From MedAcidi-G1 sp002713545 (lineage in GTDB: Bacteria; Actinomycetota; Acidimicrobiia; Acidimicrobiales; MedAcidi-G1): 31,588 nt of DNA. The DNA is taken from assembly GCA_964013895.1 (NCBI GenBank), contig CAXGYF010000021.1, positions 1 to 31,588 on the forward strand, read 5' to 3'. Below, piece by piece: positions 15,462 to 24,014 of this stretch. Within the stretch, counting starts at the first letter, position 1, and every line of letters starts with the position of its first letter. The position numbers and the translations under genes were made by a program. The notes under the pieces were generated by a model. It did not search any database, was not told the origin of the DNA, and saw only the letters and a program-made list of their open reading frames with translations.

Positions 15462-16812
15462 AAGGCGACACCACAGTATCTGGAACCCATGCACCATGAA
15501 ATCCATCAGGAACTCTTTGTGGAAGATGAATTCGAGCTATGGGTTTTCCTTCTATATTGTTAGCTTCTAATATCACGAGTTCTGCTGGTGAACCCCCGCG
15601 GTCATTCACACAAACCAAAATCCAACCGTCTTCTTCATTTGTTGACCCTTCGCGTGGTACAAAAATTGGTTCTCCTCCAAATCTACCCTCACCATGATCA
15701 TGGAAAATTACTTCTCCGGTTTCCATATCAGTTCTATATGTGGGACCGAGATCAAAACCGAGAGCAGTATAGGCATACCGATGTCTTCGGCCTACAACTC
15801 TTGGATCATGCGCTGGGAACTCATGTGGCAAGTCGCTGACAATTTCTTCGCTTACATTACGAGTTTCCGGATTAACAGTCCATCTTGCAAGTTGAGAAGG
15901 ACTGTCACCTGCTGGACCTTTAAGATCTTTTTGAAAAATACGCTCATATCTGCAAAGGTCAATGATGATTTTTTTGTCGTCTTGATTTTCGTGAACTTCA
16001 AAAGCATTAACCGGGTGAAAGACATAACACAAAGGCGCCTCGCACCAAATGATGTCAGATGCTTGTCCCTCGCGAGGCAATAACCCAATCCTTGACTGAC
16101 GATCATTTTGCCATGCCAATGGGAAAGGGTCACCTGCTATAGCTAGGTCTAAATCAACACAGACCGGCAAATCGTAGATGATCACATATTTTTCAGTGAG
16201 TGACATGTCATGAACCATTGGCATACCCTCAATTGGTATGTCAGTGACCTTTTTTACCCGATTATCTTCTCCTACTACCACATGCTGCAAGCGGTCGAGA
16301 ATATCTGGATACGCATAACAGACAGCATGTAACTCTTTTTTGATGGGATCGAACTTTGTGTGGGCACTAAATGCCCCGGGCAGTGTCCCATCAAAATTAT
16401 CGTAACCAACGGTTTCTAGATCGTATGTCATTGCTACAGGTGTAGTCCCCGCTTCTACTAGTGCGAAAGTAGTGCCACCGTGTCCAATAACTGAAGTGTT
16501 AGGTGAAAACCCAGAGTTCCCAAAACTGCTCCCTAATGGAGGTTCTTCCTGAAGTTTTTCGGCTAAATCCCTACCTCTGACCCATCGATTTCGATACCAC
16601 TCAGCCTTTCCTCCTCGAAGTCGAACACCGTGAATCATCCCGTCACCTAAAAACCAGTGATAAGCCTCTGAGTCCACAGATCCAAAAGGGTTGGGGCCAT
16701 TACGTAGCCATCTTCCTTCGAGTTCTTTGGGAATTTCGCCTGTAACTTCTAAATCAAACGCTGTTACTTCTTCTTCAACCGGTGCTTTGCTGTCTTCCAG
16801 ATAAATACTCAT
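15454..16812 (-). CDS. Carotenoid oxygenase family protein (carotenoid / stilbene cleavage dioxygenase)
   Basis: This 452-residue enzyme is of normal length for the RPE65/CCD family of seven-bladed beta propellers that split a double bond of carotenoids, apocarotenoids or stilbenes with O2 and non-haem iron. The four iron-binding His are in place: H151 (AHTKFD), H201 (MVHDMSLT), H266 (VFHPVNA) and H439 (DGFHGAWVP). GRWLRNGPNPFG near the start and GDGMIHGVRL are further signatures. GAGGGAG lies 7 bases before the ATG. It is the second gene after an acyl-CoA synthetase and overlaps the TIGR03085 gene by 8 bases. Cleavage of a carotenoid or lignin-like stilbene gives aldehydes; a synthetase could activate the derived acid. 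Substrate class is not readable from sequence. Confidence 0.88.
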   Translation of the reverse strand: MSIYLEDSKAPVEEEVTAFDLEVTGEIPKELEGRWLRNGPNPFGSVDSEAYHWFLGDGMIHGVRLRGGKAEWYRNRWVRGRDLAEKLQEEPPLGSSFGNSGFSPNTSVIGHGGTTFALVEAGTTPVAMTYDLETVGYDNFDGTLPGAFSAHTKFDPIKKELHAVCYAYPDILDRLQHVVVGEDNRVKKVTDIPIEGMPMVHDMSLTEKYVIIYDLPVCVDLDLAIAGDPFPLAWQNDRQSRIGLLPREGQASDIIWCEAPLCYVFHPVNAFEVHENQDDKKIIIDLCRYERIFQKDLKGPAGDSPSQLARWTVNPETRNVSEEIVSDLPHEFPAHDPRVVGRRHRYAYTALGFDLGPTYRTDMETGEVIFHDHGEGRFGGEPIFVPREGSTNEEDGWILVCVNDRGGSPAELVILEANNIEGKPIARIHLPQRVPDGFHGAWVPDTVVSPYE

Positions 16813-16839
16813 TGATTCTCCCTCTTAACATTGCTAGTT

Positions 16840-18618
16840 CTATGAACCAACAAGTCTTTCTTTCAGCTCGCGTTTTAAGAACTTACCATTTGCATTTCTA
16901 GGTAGAGCTTCATCTACAAACCAGATGTGTTCTGGAACTTTAAAAGAAGCTATCAAAGAACTCACGTGATCTTTGAGCTCTTGATTAGAACATATAGTTC
17001 CAGGAAGCAAATAAATTGCAACCCCAACAGTTTCCCCTAGCCTTTCATCAGGAACTGCAAAAACTGCAGCTTCGGCTATTGAAGGGTGCTTATAAATAGC
17101 TGCTTCAACTTCAGCTGAGTAAACATTCTCTCCACCTCTGAGAACCATGTCTTTAGCTCTATCTACAAGAAAGAGAAAACCATCTTCATCAAAATAGGCA
17201 ATGTCTCCGGTGTGGAACCAACCTTCGGTGAGAATCTCTTGATTCGCTTCTGGCCTATTCAAATAACCTCGAAAGACATTTCCTCCTTTCACCCAAAGCT
17301 CACCTTTTTCTCCGACAGGTAGATCTTTTCCGTTTTCACCGACTATTCGCGATTCCATCACAGGGCAAGGTGAGCCTGCTGATTCCGGCTTGGCGAGGAA
17401 GAAATGAGCGGCGTTTACTGTTATAACACCATTCACTTCGGTCAATCCGTAACCAGTGCTTGGTCTACCTTCAAGTCTTTCTTCGATTTTCTGAACTAAA
17501 TCAGGTTGAACTGCCGCTCCCCCACCTCCAAGGCTGTCAAGGCTACTTGTGTCTCTTTTTGAGAAATCCGGACTATTTACAAGCTCACGCGCCATAGTTG
17601 GCACACCTGTGAATGTTGTAGGTCTTTCTTTTTCGATTATCTCTAAGGCTTTTTCAGGATTCCATTTATGCATGAGAATAAGTTTCCCGCCTACCGCTGT
17701 TACTGGATGCATACAGCAATTACACCCTGTTACATGAAAAAGAGGGACCGCTAAAACAGAACCTGAGTTACTTTCCCCAACCTTCTTTTCAGAGCCGGGT
17801 GGGGGTTCACCTGCTTCTACCGCCTTTTGCTCGGCTAATTTTGACATTGCTCCCCAAAACGCCAGATTTAATAGATTTGAAACAGCTCCTCTATGTGTTA
17901 GGACTGCTCCTTTCGGATGCCCGGTTGTCCCAGATGTGTAGAAAACGCATACATCGTCATCAGGTTCAATTAAAACTTTCGGTGTATTTGGGAGTTCTTT
18001 ACCTTTAGAAATTGCATCCTCCCAGTGAACAGCATCTTCAGGCAGGTCAGCTTTTGTTCTAACTGCCAAGACGTGAATGCCGCCTTCACCCCGAAGAGCG
18101 CTTAAGTGTGGAGTAAGTTTTTCTAGTCTTTCCTGATCGCAAACAATTACTTTTGGTTCACAATCGTCTACAGCAAATTCAATCTCTGGACCTGTCCACC
18201 ATGCGTTCATCCCCACCGCTACGGCTCCGAGCGAAGCAACTGCCCAGTAGGTTAAAACCCATTCAGGATAGTTTCTCATCAATATTGCAACCCTGTCACC
18301 GTGTCCGACACCTAAATCATGAAGATATGAAGCAATGCAATCCACTTCAACGTGAGCCGCATCATAAGAAATTCTCTCATCGTCGTAAATCAAATAGTCT
18401 TTTTCTCCGTGGGCAACGGACATGCTCCAAATGTCAATAAGGTTCGCCGGAGCGGAATCGTAGACTCTGGTCATGTGATTTCTTATTTCAATATTGGACC
18501 AAGCGAATGGGGCGCCCTCTGTCGTTAGCTCTTCCCATGCCTCTTTATAATGTCTGTCCACATTCCCTCCCATGGCTGCCTGCGGTATCCTTACACTTAC
18601 CGTGGCTGGTTGAGACAT
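16840..18618 (-). CDS. Acyl-CoA synthetase (AMP-forming, FadD-like)
   Basis: This 592-residue adenylate-forming enzyme activates a carboxylic acid to its CoA thioester using ATP. Motifs are complete: phosphate loop YTSGTTGHPKG (227-237), STGYGLTEVNG, GWFHTGDIAYFDEDGFL, the hinge KDMVLRGGENVYSAEVE and catalytic Lys579 in NANGKFLKREL. The substrate may be a fatty, aromatic or terpenoid acid; no sequence feature settles it. The ATG at 18618 is preferred to a TTG 11 codons upstream, which would lie in the 45-base divergent promoter region shared with the MaoC gene. It is first in a unit with the carotenoid oxygenase and TIGR03085 genes. Confidence 0.9.
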   Translation of the reverse strand: MSQPATVSVRIPQAAMGGNVDRHYKEAWEELTTEGAPFAWSNIEIRNHMTRVYDSAPANLIDIWSMSVAHGEKDYLIYDDERISYDAAHVEVDCIASYLHDLGVGHGDRVAILMRNYPEWVLTYWAVASLGAVAVGMNAWWTGPEIEFAVDDCEPKVIVCDQERLEKLTPHLSALRGEGGIHVLAVRTKADLPEDAVHWEDAISKGKELPNTPKVLIEPDDDVCVFYTSGTTGHPKGAVLTHRGAVSNLLNLAFWGAMSKLAEQKAVEAGEPPPGSEKKVGESNSGSVLAVPLFHVTGCNCCMHPVTAVGGKLILMHKWNPEKALEIIEKERPTTFTGVPTMARELVNSPDFSKRDTSSLDSLGGGGAAVQPDLVQKIEERLEGRPSTGYGLTEVNGVITVNAAHFFLAKPESAGSPCPVMESRIVGENGKDLPVGEKGELWVKGGNVFRGYLNRPEANQEILTEGWFHTGDIAYFDEDGFLFLVDRAKDMVLRGGENVYSAEVEAAIYKHPSIAEAAVFAVPDERLGETVGVAIYLLPGTICSNQELKDHVSSLIASFKVPEHIWFVDEALPRNANGKFLKRELKERLVGS

Positions 18619-18663
18619 AATAGAAGCCGCTGAAGATAAAACATAAACCAAAAGGAAATTAAA

Positions 18664-19140
18664 ATGGAAGAAATTGCTTTTGATGACTTAGATGCATTGA
18701 ACGCCAACGTAAGCGAAGAATGGAGCGACTGGGGTCCAGAATTCGAATTGAGTCAGGAAAAGATAAATGCTTTTGCTGATCTAACTGGAGATCACCAATG
18801 GATCCATATCGATGAAGAAAAAGCAAAAGCTGGACCATTCGGCACAACTATTGCACACGGCTTCTTCACACTTAGCTTGGTCCCGGTTCTAAGTCTGATG
18901 CTCGAAGGCTCTTCAGGTGCACGTTTAAAAGGTTTTCAGAATGTAATCAACTACGGAGGAGACCGTCTTCGTTTTCTTGCACCTGTTCCAGCCGGTTCCA
19001 CTGTTCATGCCCGAACACGCATGAAAGAAGCTAAAGAACATAAGGCTGGGACTTTAATATTGACTGAAATAGCCATACACGTAAAAGGCAGTGATACTCC
19101 ATCAGTTCTTTATGAAAGTTTGAGTCTATTCCAAGGCTAA
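18664..19140 (+). CDS. MaoC-family (R)-specific enoyl-CoA hydratase
   Basis: This 158-residue hot-dog-fold hydratase contains FADLTGDHQWIHIDEEKAK followed by GPFGTTIAHGFFTLSL, the hallmark MaoC active-site region, with catalytic Asp43 and His48 at the standard D-x4-H spacing. It adds water to a trans-2-enoyl-CoA to give an (R)-3-hydroxyacyl-CoA. The C-terminal LRFLAPVPAGSTVHARTRM matches the second conserved block. AAAGGA precedes the ATG by 7 bases. It is divergent from the acyl-CoA synthetase gene and convergent with an SDR that could oxidise the hydroxyacyl product, a frequent MaoC/FabG-type pairing. Substrate chain is unknown. Confidence 0.9.
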   Translation: MEEIAFDDLDALNANVSEEWSDWGPEFELSQEKINAFADLTGDHQWIHIDEEKAKAGPFGTTIAHGFFTLSLVPVLSLMLEGSSGARLKGFQNVINYGGDRLRFLAPVPAGSTVHARTRMKEAKEHKAGTLILTEIAIHVKGSDTPSVLYESLSLFQG

Positions 19141-19151
19141 AAATTATTAAT

Positions 19152-19937
19152 TCAGTTATTTTTAATAGTCATACCGCCATCAACCATCAGTAAATGTCCG
19201 TTAATGTAACTTGACGCGGGTAAAGCAAGGCTCAGAATTGCATGAGCCACCTCTTCAGCTTCTGCATATCTTCGAACGGGAACTCTTCGACGTGCAAATT
19301 TTTGTTTAGCCTCTTCAGGTATCTCGTCTGTCATTCCAGTTCTTATCGGACCTGGTCCCACGGCATTAACTGTTATGCCACTTTCTCCCAGTTCCACGGC
19401 CAAAGCTCGTGTGAGTCCTACAACCCCATGTTTGGCGGCGGTATAAATTGATGCTGCTGCTGAACCCCCAACACCCTCAGTTGAAGAAATATTAATAATT
19501 CTTGGAGCCACAGAATTACTCAAATAAGGTAAAGACGCTCTTATTAGACGCACATGTGAGCTAAGAAGAATATCAATCCCGCTCTCCCACTGTTCTTCCA
19601 TCAAAGGATCGTTGATAGTTACTGGCAGCGAAACACCAGCGTTATTGACAAGAACATCAATCACTTTATTGTTTTCAGACCCCCAAAGAGATACTTCTTC
19701 GGTAACGTTTTTTACTTTTGTTCCATCAGTAACATCGAGTTCCCACCCTCTAGCTTTTCCTCCACTCTCGTTAATTTCTTCCACAACTTTCTCAACTCGT
19801 TGTGCCTCAATGTCTGTCACAGCCACGTATGAACCATGATCAGCGAACAAATGGGCTGTAGCGCGCCCTATACCTGAACCAGCTCCTGTGATCAATACAA
19901 CATGGCCTTTCACAGATCTGCTAAGCGCACTAAGCAT
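19152..19937 (-). CDS. Short-chain dehydrogenase/reductase, in unit with CoA-transferase
   Basis: This 261-residue classical SDR has LITGAGSGIG (15-24), NNAG (98-101), catalytic Ser152 with Tyr165 and Lys169 (YTAAK), and NAVGPGPIRTGM. Asp42 (AVTDIE) after the second strand suggests NAD(H). By context it may oxidise a 3-hydroxyacyl-CoA formed by the neighbouring MaoC hydratase, or another alcohol of the same pathway. The ATG lies 10 bases downstream of the stop of the CaiB-type gene on the same strand, so they are likely co-transcribed. It faces the MaoC gene with an 11-base gap. Confidence 0.85.
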   Translation of the reverse strand: MLSALSRSVKGHVVLITGAGSGIGRATAHLFADHGSYVAVTDIEAQRVEKVVEEINESGGKARGWELDVTDGTKVKNVTEEVSLWGSENNKVIDVLVNNAGVSLPVTINDPLMEEQWESGIDILLSSHVRLIRASLPYLSNSVAPRIINISSTEGVGGSAAASIYTAAKHGVVGLTRALAVELGESGITVNAVGPGPIRTGMTDEIPEEAKQKFARRRVPVRRYAEAEEVAHAILSLALPASSYINGHLLMVDGGMTIKNN

Positions 19938-19947
19938 TATGAATCAT

Positions 19948-21192
19948 TCAATCAGTTTCCCGCAGAGCGCCAATTGCTCCTTTTTCGCGAAGAGCATCAA
20001 TAGTCTGCTGATCCAATCCGAGTTCAGCCATTATTTCATCAGTATGTTCTCCGACTCCAGGGGCTTTTGTCGGATTCGTAGGCAGTTCTCCATCAATATA
20101 AATTGGTAGGGGTAATTGATCCGCTCCAAGTTCATCTTGCGAAATGAAAGGCATCCTGTGCGAAAACTGGGGATCCTCCGTAACAGTTTCATGGTCATTA
20201 ACCGGAGCTATAGGAACATTTTTTTCTTGTCCAAAACCCAACCAATCTACACTGGTTTGAGTTTTAAATATTTCTCTTAACTGCTCATGAAGCTCTACGT
20301 TATTGCGAGCATGGTCGGCATATTGTGATCCTGGCCAACGTTCGAACAGATCCATTCTGCCAATTCCTTCGCAGAAATTCTCCCAAAATGCTTTTTCAGA
20401 AGCCATGAATAAAACATGGCCATCTAAGGTTTCATAGATCTGGTATCTGACACCTTCCCACATTCCGGCCAATCCCGGAGCTCTTCTCTCATAGTCATCA
20501 GATGGATTTCCTGTAACTTCATCTTCCGGACGCAAATAGGCTCTGTGTGTTTCTATCCTGTACCAGTCCGCATATGCAGCTGCGTCCGACTGGGCGACTT
20601 CGATTTGTTTCCCTCGACCAGTTTCTCGGGCGTTGATAACAGCGGCAAGTATTCCAAGTGCCGCGAGCATTGGACCTACATTTATTCCGATGTTCGGCAT
20701 AGAGGGAATACGTTTGAACCCATCTTCATCAACTACTGGTTCTATAAGGCCAGCCCATGTGTCATATGCGATTCCGTGACTAGGCAGATCCCTGTACGGA
20801 CCTGTTGCTCCATATCCTGAGATTGTACAAAAAACAATTTTCGGATTGATTTTAAGCAGTTCATCAAAACCAAAACCAAGACGCTCCAGAGTTCCTGGTC
20901 GCATAGCTTCAACTACCACATCTGTTTTTTCAAGCAAATTTCTATATATTTTGGCACCGTCTTCATCTTTGAGGTTTATAGCAATACTTCTTTTGCCTCT
21001 GTGTGTGTGAAGATGGAGAAGTGAGTCACCTTGAATGATTGGCCATGTCATCTGACGTATGTAATCACCTGAAGGAGATTCAACTTTAATTACTTCAGCT
21101 CCTAGATCAGATAAAAATGTTCCCACTAAACCAGGTCCGAGGAGTGAGTTTTCTAGAACCCTTAAACCTTTTAATAAATCATTTCCGCCCAT
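19948..21192 (-). CDS. CaiB/BaiF family CoA-transferase (family III)
   Basis: This 414-residue family III CoA-transferase moves CoA between acids through an aspartyl-CoA thioester. The expected Asp is D203 in VAQSDAAAYADW. Family segments include LLKGLRVLENS, FLSDLGAEVIKVESPSGD, KRSIAINLKDEDG, VEAMRPGTLERLGFG and ISGYGATGPYRD. It may activate the organism's substrate using a CoA ester as donor, or act as a racemase-type relative. The ATG at 21192 follows GGAGAG by 9 bases; an upstream TTG 24 codons earlier is rejected. It heads a two-gene unit with the SDR and is divergent from the thiolase operon across a 143-base promoter region. Confidence 0.9.
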   Translation of the reverse strand: MGGNDLLKGLRVLENSLLGPGLVGTFLSDLGAEVIKVESPSGDYIRQMTWPIIQGDSLLHLHTHRGKRSIAINLKDEDGAKIYRNLLEKTDVVVEAMRPGTLERLGFGFDELLKINPKIVFCTISGYGATGPYRDLPSHGIAYDTWAGLIEPVVDEDGFKRIPSMPNIGINVGPMLAALGILAAVINARETGRGKQIEVAQSDAAAYADWYRIETHRAYLRPEDEVTGNPSDDYERRAPGLAGMWEGVRYQIYETLDGHVLFMASEKAFWENFCEGIGRMDLFERWPGSQYADHARNNVELHEQLREIFKTQTSVDWLGFGQEKNVPIAPVNDHETVTEDPQFSHRMPFISQDELGADQLPLPIYIDGELPTNPTKAPGVGEHTDEIMAELGLDQQTIDALREKGAIGALRETD

Positions 21193-21306
21193 ATGTAAAG
21201 TCTCTCCGATGTTTCTTAAATCGACAAACTGAAACACATCTAATTTTCTAAATCTAAAAAACAACTTTTTTTGGAGTCGGGATTTAATTGTTTTCGGTTA
21301 CGGTGC

Positions 21307-21312
21307 GATAAT
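21307..21312 (+). promoter_or_regulatory. Candidate extended -10 box for the thiolase operon
   Basis: GATAAT is preceded by TGC, giving an extended -10-like element. Transcription would start near 21319, leaving a leader of about 17 bases with the GGAGG ribosome site. No good -35 box is seen at standard spacing, so support is modest. Confidence 0.35.
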
Positions 21313-21324
21313 TGGATTTGACTC

Positions 21325-21329
21325 GGAGG
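21325..21329 (+). promoter_or_regulatory. Ribosome binding site that fixes a TTG start for the thiolase gene
   Basis: A perfect GGAGG sits 6 bases before the TTG at 21336. The in-frame TTG at 21312 lies upstream of this site, so the site rules it out. The resulting protein begins at the conserved thiolase segment SPIVILAGARTPIG. Confidence 0.75.
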
Positions 21330-21335
21330 TGTCAA

Positions 21336-22514
21336 TTGTCCCCTATAGTTATTCTCGCTGGTGCACGAACTCCCATTGGTCGTCTACAAGGAGGGCTCAA
21401 ATCAATTTCAGCTACCGATCTCGGTGCTACTTCTATAAAAGCTGCCTGCAACAGGGCTGGAATTGAACCTGCTCAAATTGACTTCTCTTACTTGGGAAAT
21501 GTGATTTCGGCTGGAATCGGGCAAGTTCCTGCCCGTCGTGCAGCTGTTGATGCAGGAATTCCAATGACATCTCCTTCGACTTTACTTAATAGAGCTTGTC
21601 TTTCTGGAATGCACGCTATTCATTTAGCAAGCCAAATGGTACGCCTTGGAGAAGCTGAAATTGTTCTGGCCGGTGGAATGGAGTCGATGACCAACTCCCC
21701 ATACATGGTCCCTGGAGCAAGGTCTGGCCTAAGATTCGGTGACAGCGAACTTATCGATTCGATGCTTTTCGATGGTCTCACATGCACAATTGAAAATTGT
21801 TCCATGGGTGAAGCAACTGACCGATTTGCTGAAGAGCTTGGCATTTCGCGTCAAGACCAAGATACGTTTGCTGCTCAATCACATCAGCGTGCTGCGAAAG
21901 CCCAAAAAGATGGTCTTCTTAATGAAGAAATTTGCACTGTTGAAATTCCTCTGAGAAACGGAGACAATCTGACAGTTAATGATGATGAGGGAATTCGTCA
22001 GGACGCCGATTTTGACTCTATGTCTCGTCTTTCCCCAGCTTTTACAAAAAATGGCACAATCACTGCTGGAAATGCGTCACAAATTTCAGATGGTGCCGCT
22101 GCGGTAATAGTGACAACAATGGATAAGGCAGAAGAAATGGGGATAGAGCCTGTCGCTGAACTAATGGCTCACGGGCAAGTAGCAGGACCAGATACAAGTC
22201 TTCTTCACCAACCAAGCAGCGCTATAAATGTTGCATTGGACTCAGCTGGAATGAAAGTAAGTGATTTGGATCTTTTTGAAATAAACGAAGCATTTGCTGC
22301 TGTTGCACTTGCCTCTATGAATCATCTTGGTCTAAGTGACGAAATTGTAAATGTGAACGGCGGAGCGATAGCTCTTGGACACCCAATCGGAATGTCAGGA
22401 ACCCGAGTTGTTCTAACCCTCATTCACGAACTGCAACGCCGAGGCGGAGGTTTAGGCGCTGCCAGTCTTTGTGGCGGCGGCGGTCAAGGCGAAGCACTAA
22501 TTCTGAAAGTTTAA
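21336..22514 (+). CDS. Thiolase / acetyl-CoA C-acyltransferase
   Basis: This 392-residue thiolase either cleaves 3-ketoacyl-CoA (degradation) or condenses acetyl-CoA units. It begins VILAGARTPIGRLQGGL and carries nucleophile Cys88 in NRACLSGMHAI, the NEAFAAVAL motif, GGAIALGHPIGMSGTR with the catalytic His and the C-terminal CGGGGQGEA containing the second catalytic Cys. Length is typical. The start is a TTG at 21336 fixed by a GGAGG ribosome site. It is first of a plus-strand operon: the esterase starts 3 bases after its stop. Divergent CaiB and SDR genes and the nearby MaoC hydratase fit a beta-oxidation-like route ending in thiolysis. Confidence 0.92.
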   Translation: MSPIVILAGARTPIGRLQGGLKSISATDLGATSIKAACNRAGIEPAQIDFSYLGNVISAGIGQVPARRAAVDAGIPMTSPSTLLNRACLSGMHAIHLASQMVRLGEAEIVLAGGMESMTNSPYMVPGARSGLRFGDSELIDSMLFDGLTCTIENCSMGEATDRFAEELGISRQDQDTFAAQSHQRAAKAQKDGLLNEEICTVEIPLRNGDNLTVNDDEGIRQDADFDSMSRLSPAFTKNGTITAGNASQISDGAAAVIVTTMDKAEEMGIEPVAELMAHGQVAGPDTSLLHQPSSAINVALDSAGMKVSDLDLFEINEAFAAVALASMNHLGLSDEIVNVNGGAIALGHPIGMSGTRVVLTLIHELQRRGGGLGAASLCGGGGQGEALILKV

Positions 22515-22517
22515 CAA

Positions 22518-24014
22518 ATGAACGAAACCATTAAATCTGATTCTCCAATCGCAAATACAAAATATGGCGAGGTCGCTGGACGCTTCAGGAACGGTGTGGA
22601 GTTGTTCGCTGGAGTTCCTTATGCATCGCCTCCCATCGGAGATTTAAGATTTGCCGCCCCTGCACCTCTAGAAAGTTGGGAAGGTGTTAGGGATGCGAAA
22701 CGTTTCAGCCCCGCTTCGCCTCAACTCCCCGGCGAAGGGTTGACTGACCGATTTCCCGTACTTTGGGACGAAGACTGTTTGTATCTAAACGTTGTCACTC
22801 CCGCGTCAGATGAAAAAAAACGCCCCGTCTACGTTTGGATACATGGCGGAGCTTACAGGAGAGGTCAAGGTGGAGTTGCGTGGTATGACGGGACTTCTTT
22901 CGCCTCGCGTGGTGATGTGGTTGTTGTAACAATCAACTACCGCTTAGGAGCTTTTGGTTTCACAGAACTAGGAAAACACTTTGGAGAAAAATTCGCTTCT
23001 TCAGGCTTAAACGGTTTTCTCGATCAAATAGCTGCTCTTCAATGGGTTCAAGAAAATATTGCCTCCTTTGGAGGAGACCCTGATCAGGTGACTGTTGGTG
23101 GAGAATCTGCTGGAGCTTTCAGCGTTGCCAATCTTCTCGCTTCTCCATTAGCGAAAGGGTTGTTTCACCGTGCTATCGCTCAGAGTGGAGCTGCCTCTCA
23201 CATACACGAACCTGACGCGGGGGCTGATATAGCCTCGGAATTATTAAAAACTTTGGGAAATCCAACTTCGGAAGAAATCTTAGATTTACCCGCGATTGAA
23301 ATTCTTGAAGCGCAGGAAGCGCTAATTGAGAAATGGGGATTTGCAGCTAGAGGTGTTCAACCCTTCTATCCAGTCTGGGGGCACAAAGCTCTACCCGAGG
23401 CTCCAATAGACCTGATCAATAATGGATCTGCAAGTGATATACCGCTTCTTATAGGTACCAATGAGGATGAAATGTCTCTATATGGTTTTACCGATCTCGA
23501 TGAAAGAACTCTTTTCCGGTACGTGGAAAGAATTGTTGAGAACCCCAAAGAAGTAATTGATTCATACCGAAAAAGAGTTGGTGATGATTCCGGTTGGTTA
23601 GCGTGCGCTATTGGGACCGATTGGGTGTTTAGAATTCCTGCTATTCGGTTAGCTGAAACCAGAGAAAAGCATGGCGGGAATACTTGGATGTATCTTTTCT
23701 CGTGGGATTCAAGAGCTTTCGAGGGCAGGTTCGGCTCTGCTCATTCTCTCGAATTACCTTTCACTTTCAACACGCTTGAGCGTGCCGGTGTGGATATTTT
23801 TATAGGGGAAGGAGAGCTTCCAACCCATGTTGCTGAAGCCATGCACGATGCTTGGATTTCATTTATTAGAGATGGAAATCCTTCTACTGAAATTCTGGGT
23901 GAGTGGCCTACTTATACAACTGAGAATAGAGCTGTCATGGAAATAAATGATCTTTGTGATCTTCTAATAGATCCTCAAAGTGAAGAGCGTTCCCTGTGGG
24001 ATGGTGTCAGATGA
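22518..24014 (+). CDS. Type B carboxylesterase
   Basis: This 498-residue alpha/beta hydrolase belongs to the carboxylesterase/cholinesterase family. Motifs include GVPYASPPIGDLRF, EDCLYLNV, oxyanion-hole HGGAY (109-113), nucleophile Ser197 in GGESAGAFS, Glu318 in GTNEDE and His409 in GSAHSLELPF, so the triad is complete. No signal peptide is visible, so it is probably cytoplasmic, unlike many secreted relatives. It should hydrolyse a carboxylic ester, perhaps releasing an acid or alcohol that enters the CoA pathway around it. It starts 3 bases after the thiolase stop and shares an ATGA overlap with the next gene, so three products are made together. Specific substrate unknown. Confidence 0.92.
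   Translation: MNETIKSDSPIANTKYGEVAGRFRNGVELFAGVPYASPPIGDLRFAAPAPLESWEGVRDAKRFSPASPQLPGEGLTDRFPVLWDEDCLYLNVVTPASDEKKRPVYVWIHGGAYRRGQGGVAWYDGTSFASRGDVVVVTINYRLGAFGFTELGKHFGEKFASSGLNGFLDQIAALQWVQENIASFGGDPDQVTVGGESAGAFSVANLLASPLAKGLFHRAIAQSGAASHIHEPDAGADIASELLKTLGNPTSEEILDLPAIEILEAQEALIEKWGFAARGVQPFYPVWGHKALPEAPIDLINNGSASDIPLLIGTNEDEMSLYGFTDLDERTLFRYVERIVENPKEVIDSYRKRVGDDSGWLACAIGTDWVFRIPAIRLAETREKHGGNTWMYLFSWDSRAFEGRFGSAHSLELPFTFNTLERAGVDIFIGEGELPTHVAEAMHDAWISFIRDGNPSTEILGEWPTYTTENRAVMEINDLCDLLIDPQSEERSLWDGVR

Noticed and set aside
15694..16083. 129-codon plus-strand frame inside the carotenoid oxygenase gene
   Set aside because: It is the complement of a gene with four conserved iron-binding His; no ribosome site and no recognisable protein.
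19138..19164. Inverted TAAAAAT / ATTTTTA at the MaoC-SDR convergent junction
   Set aside because: All A-T stem with a 13-base loop, overlapping both stop codons; too weak to call.
8873..19937. The two SDR genes as a recent duplication
   Set aside because: They share only general SDR motifs and differ throughout, so they are separate family members.
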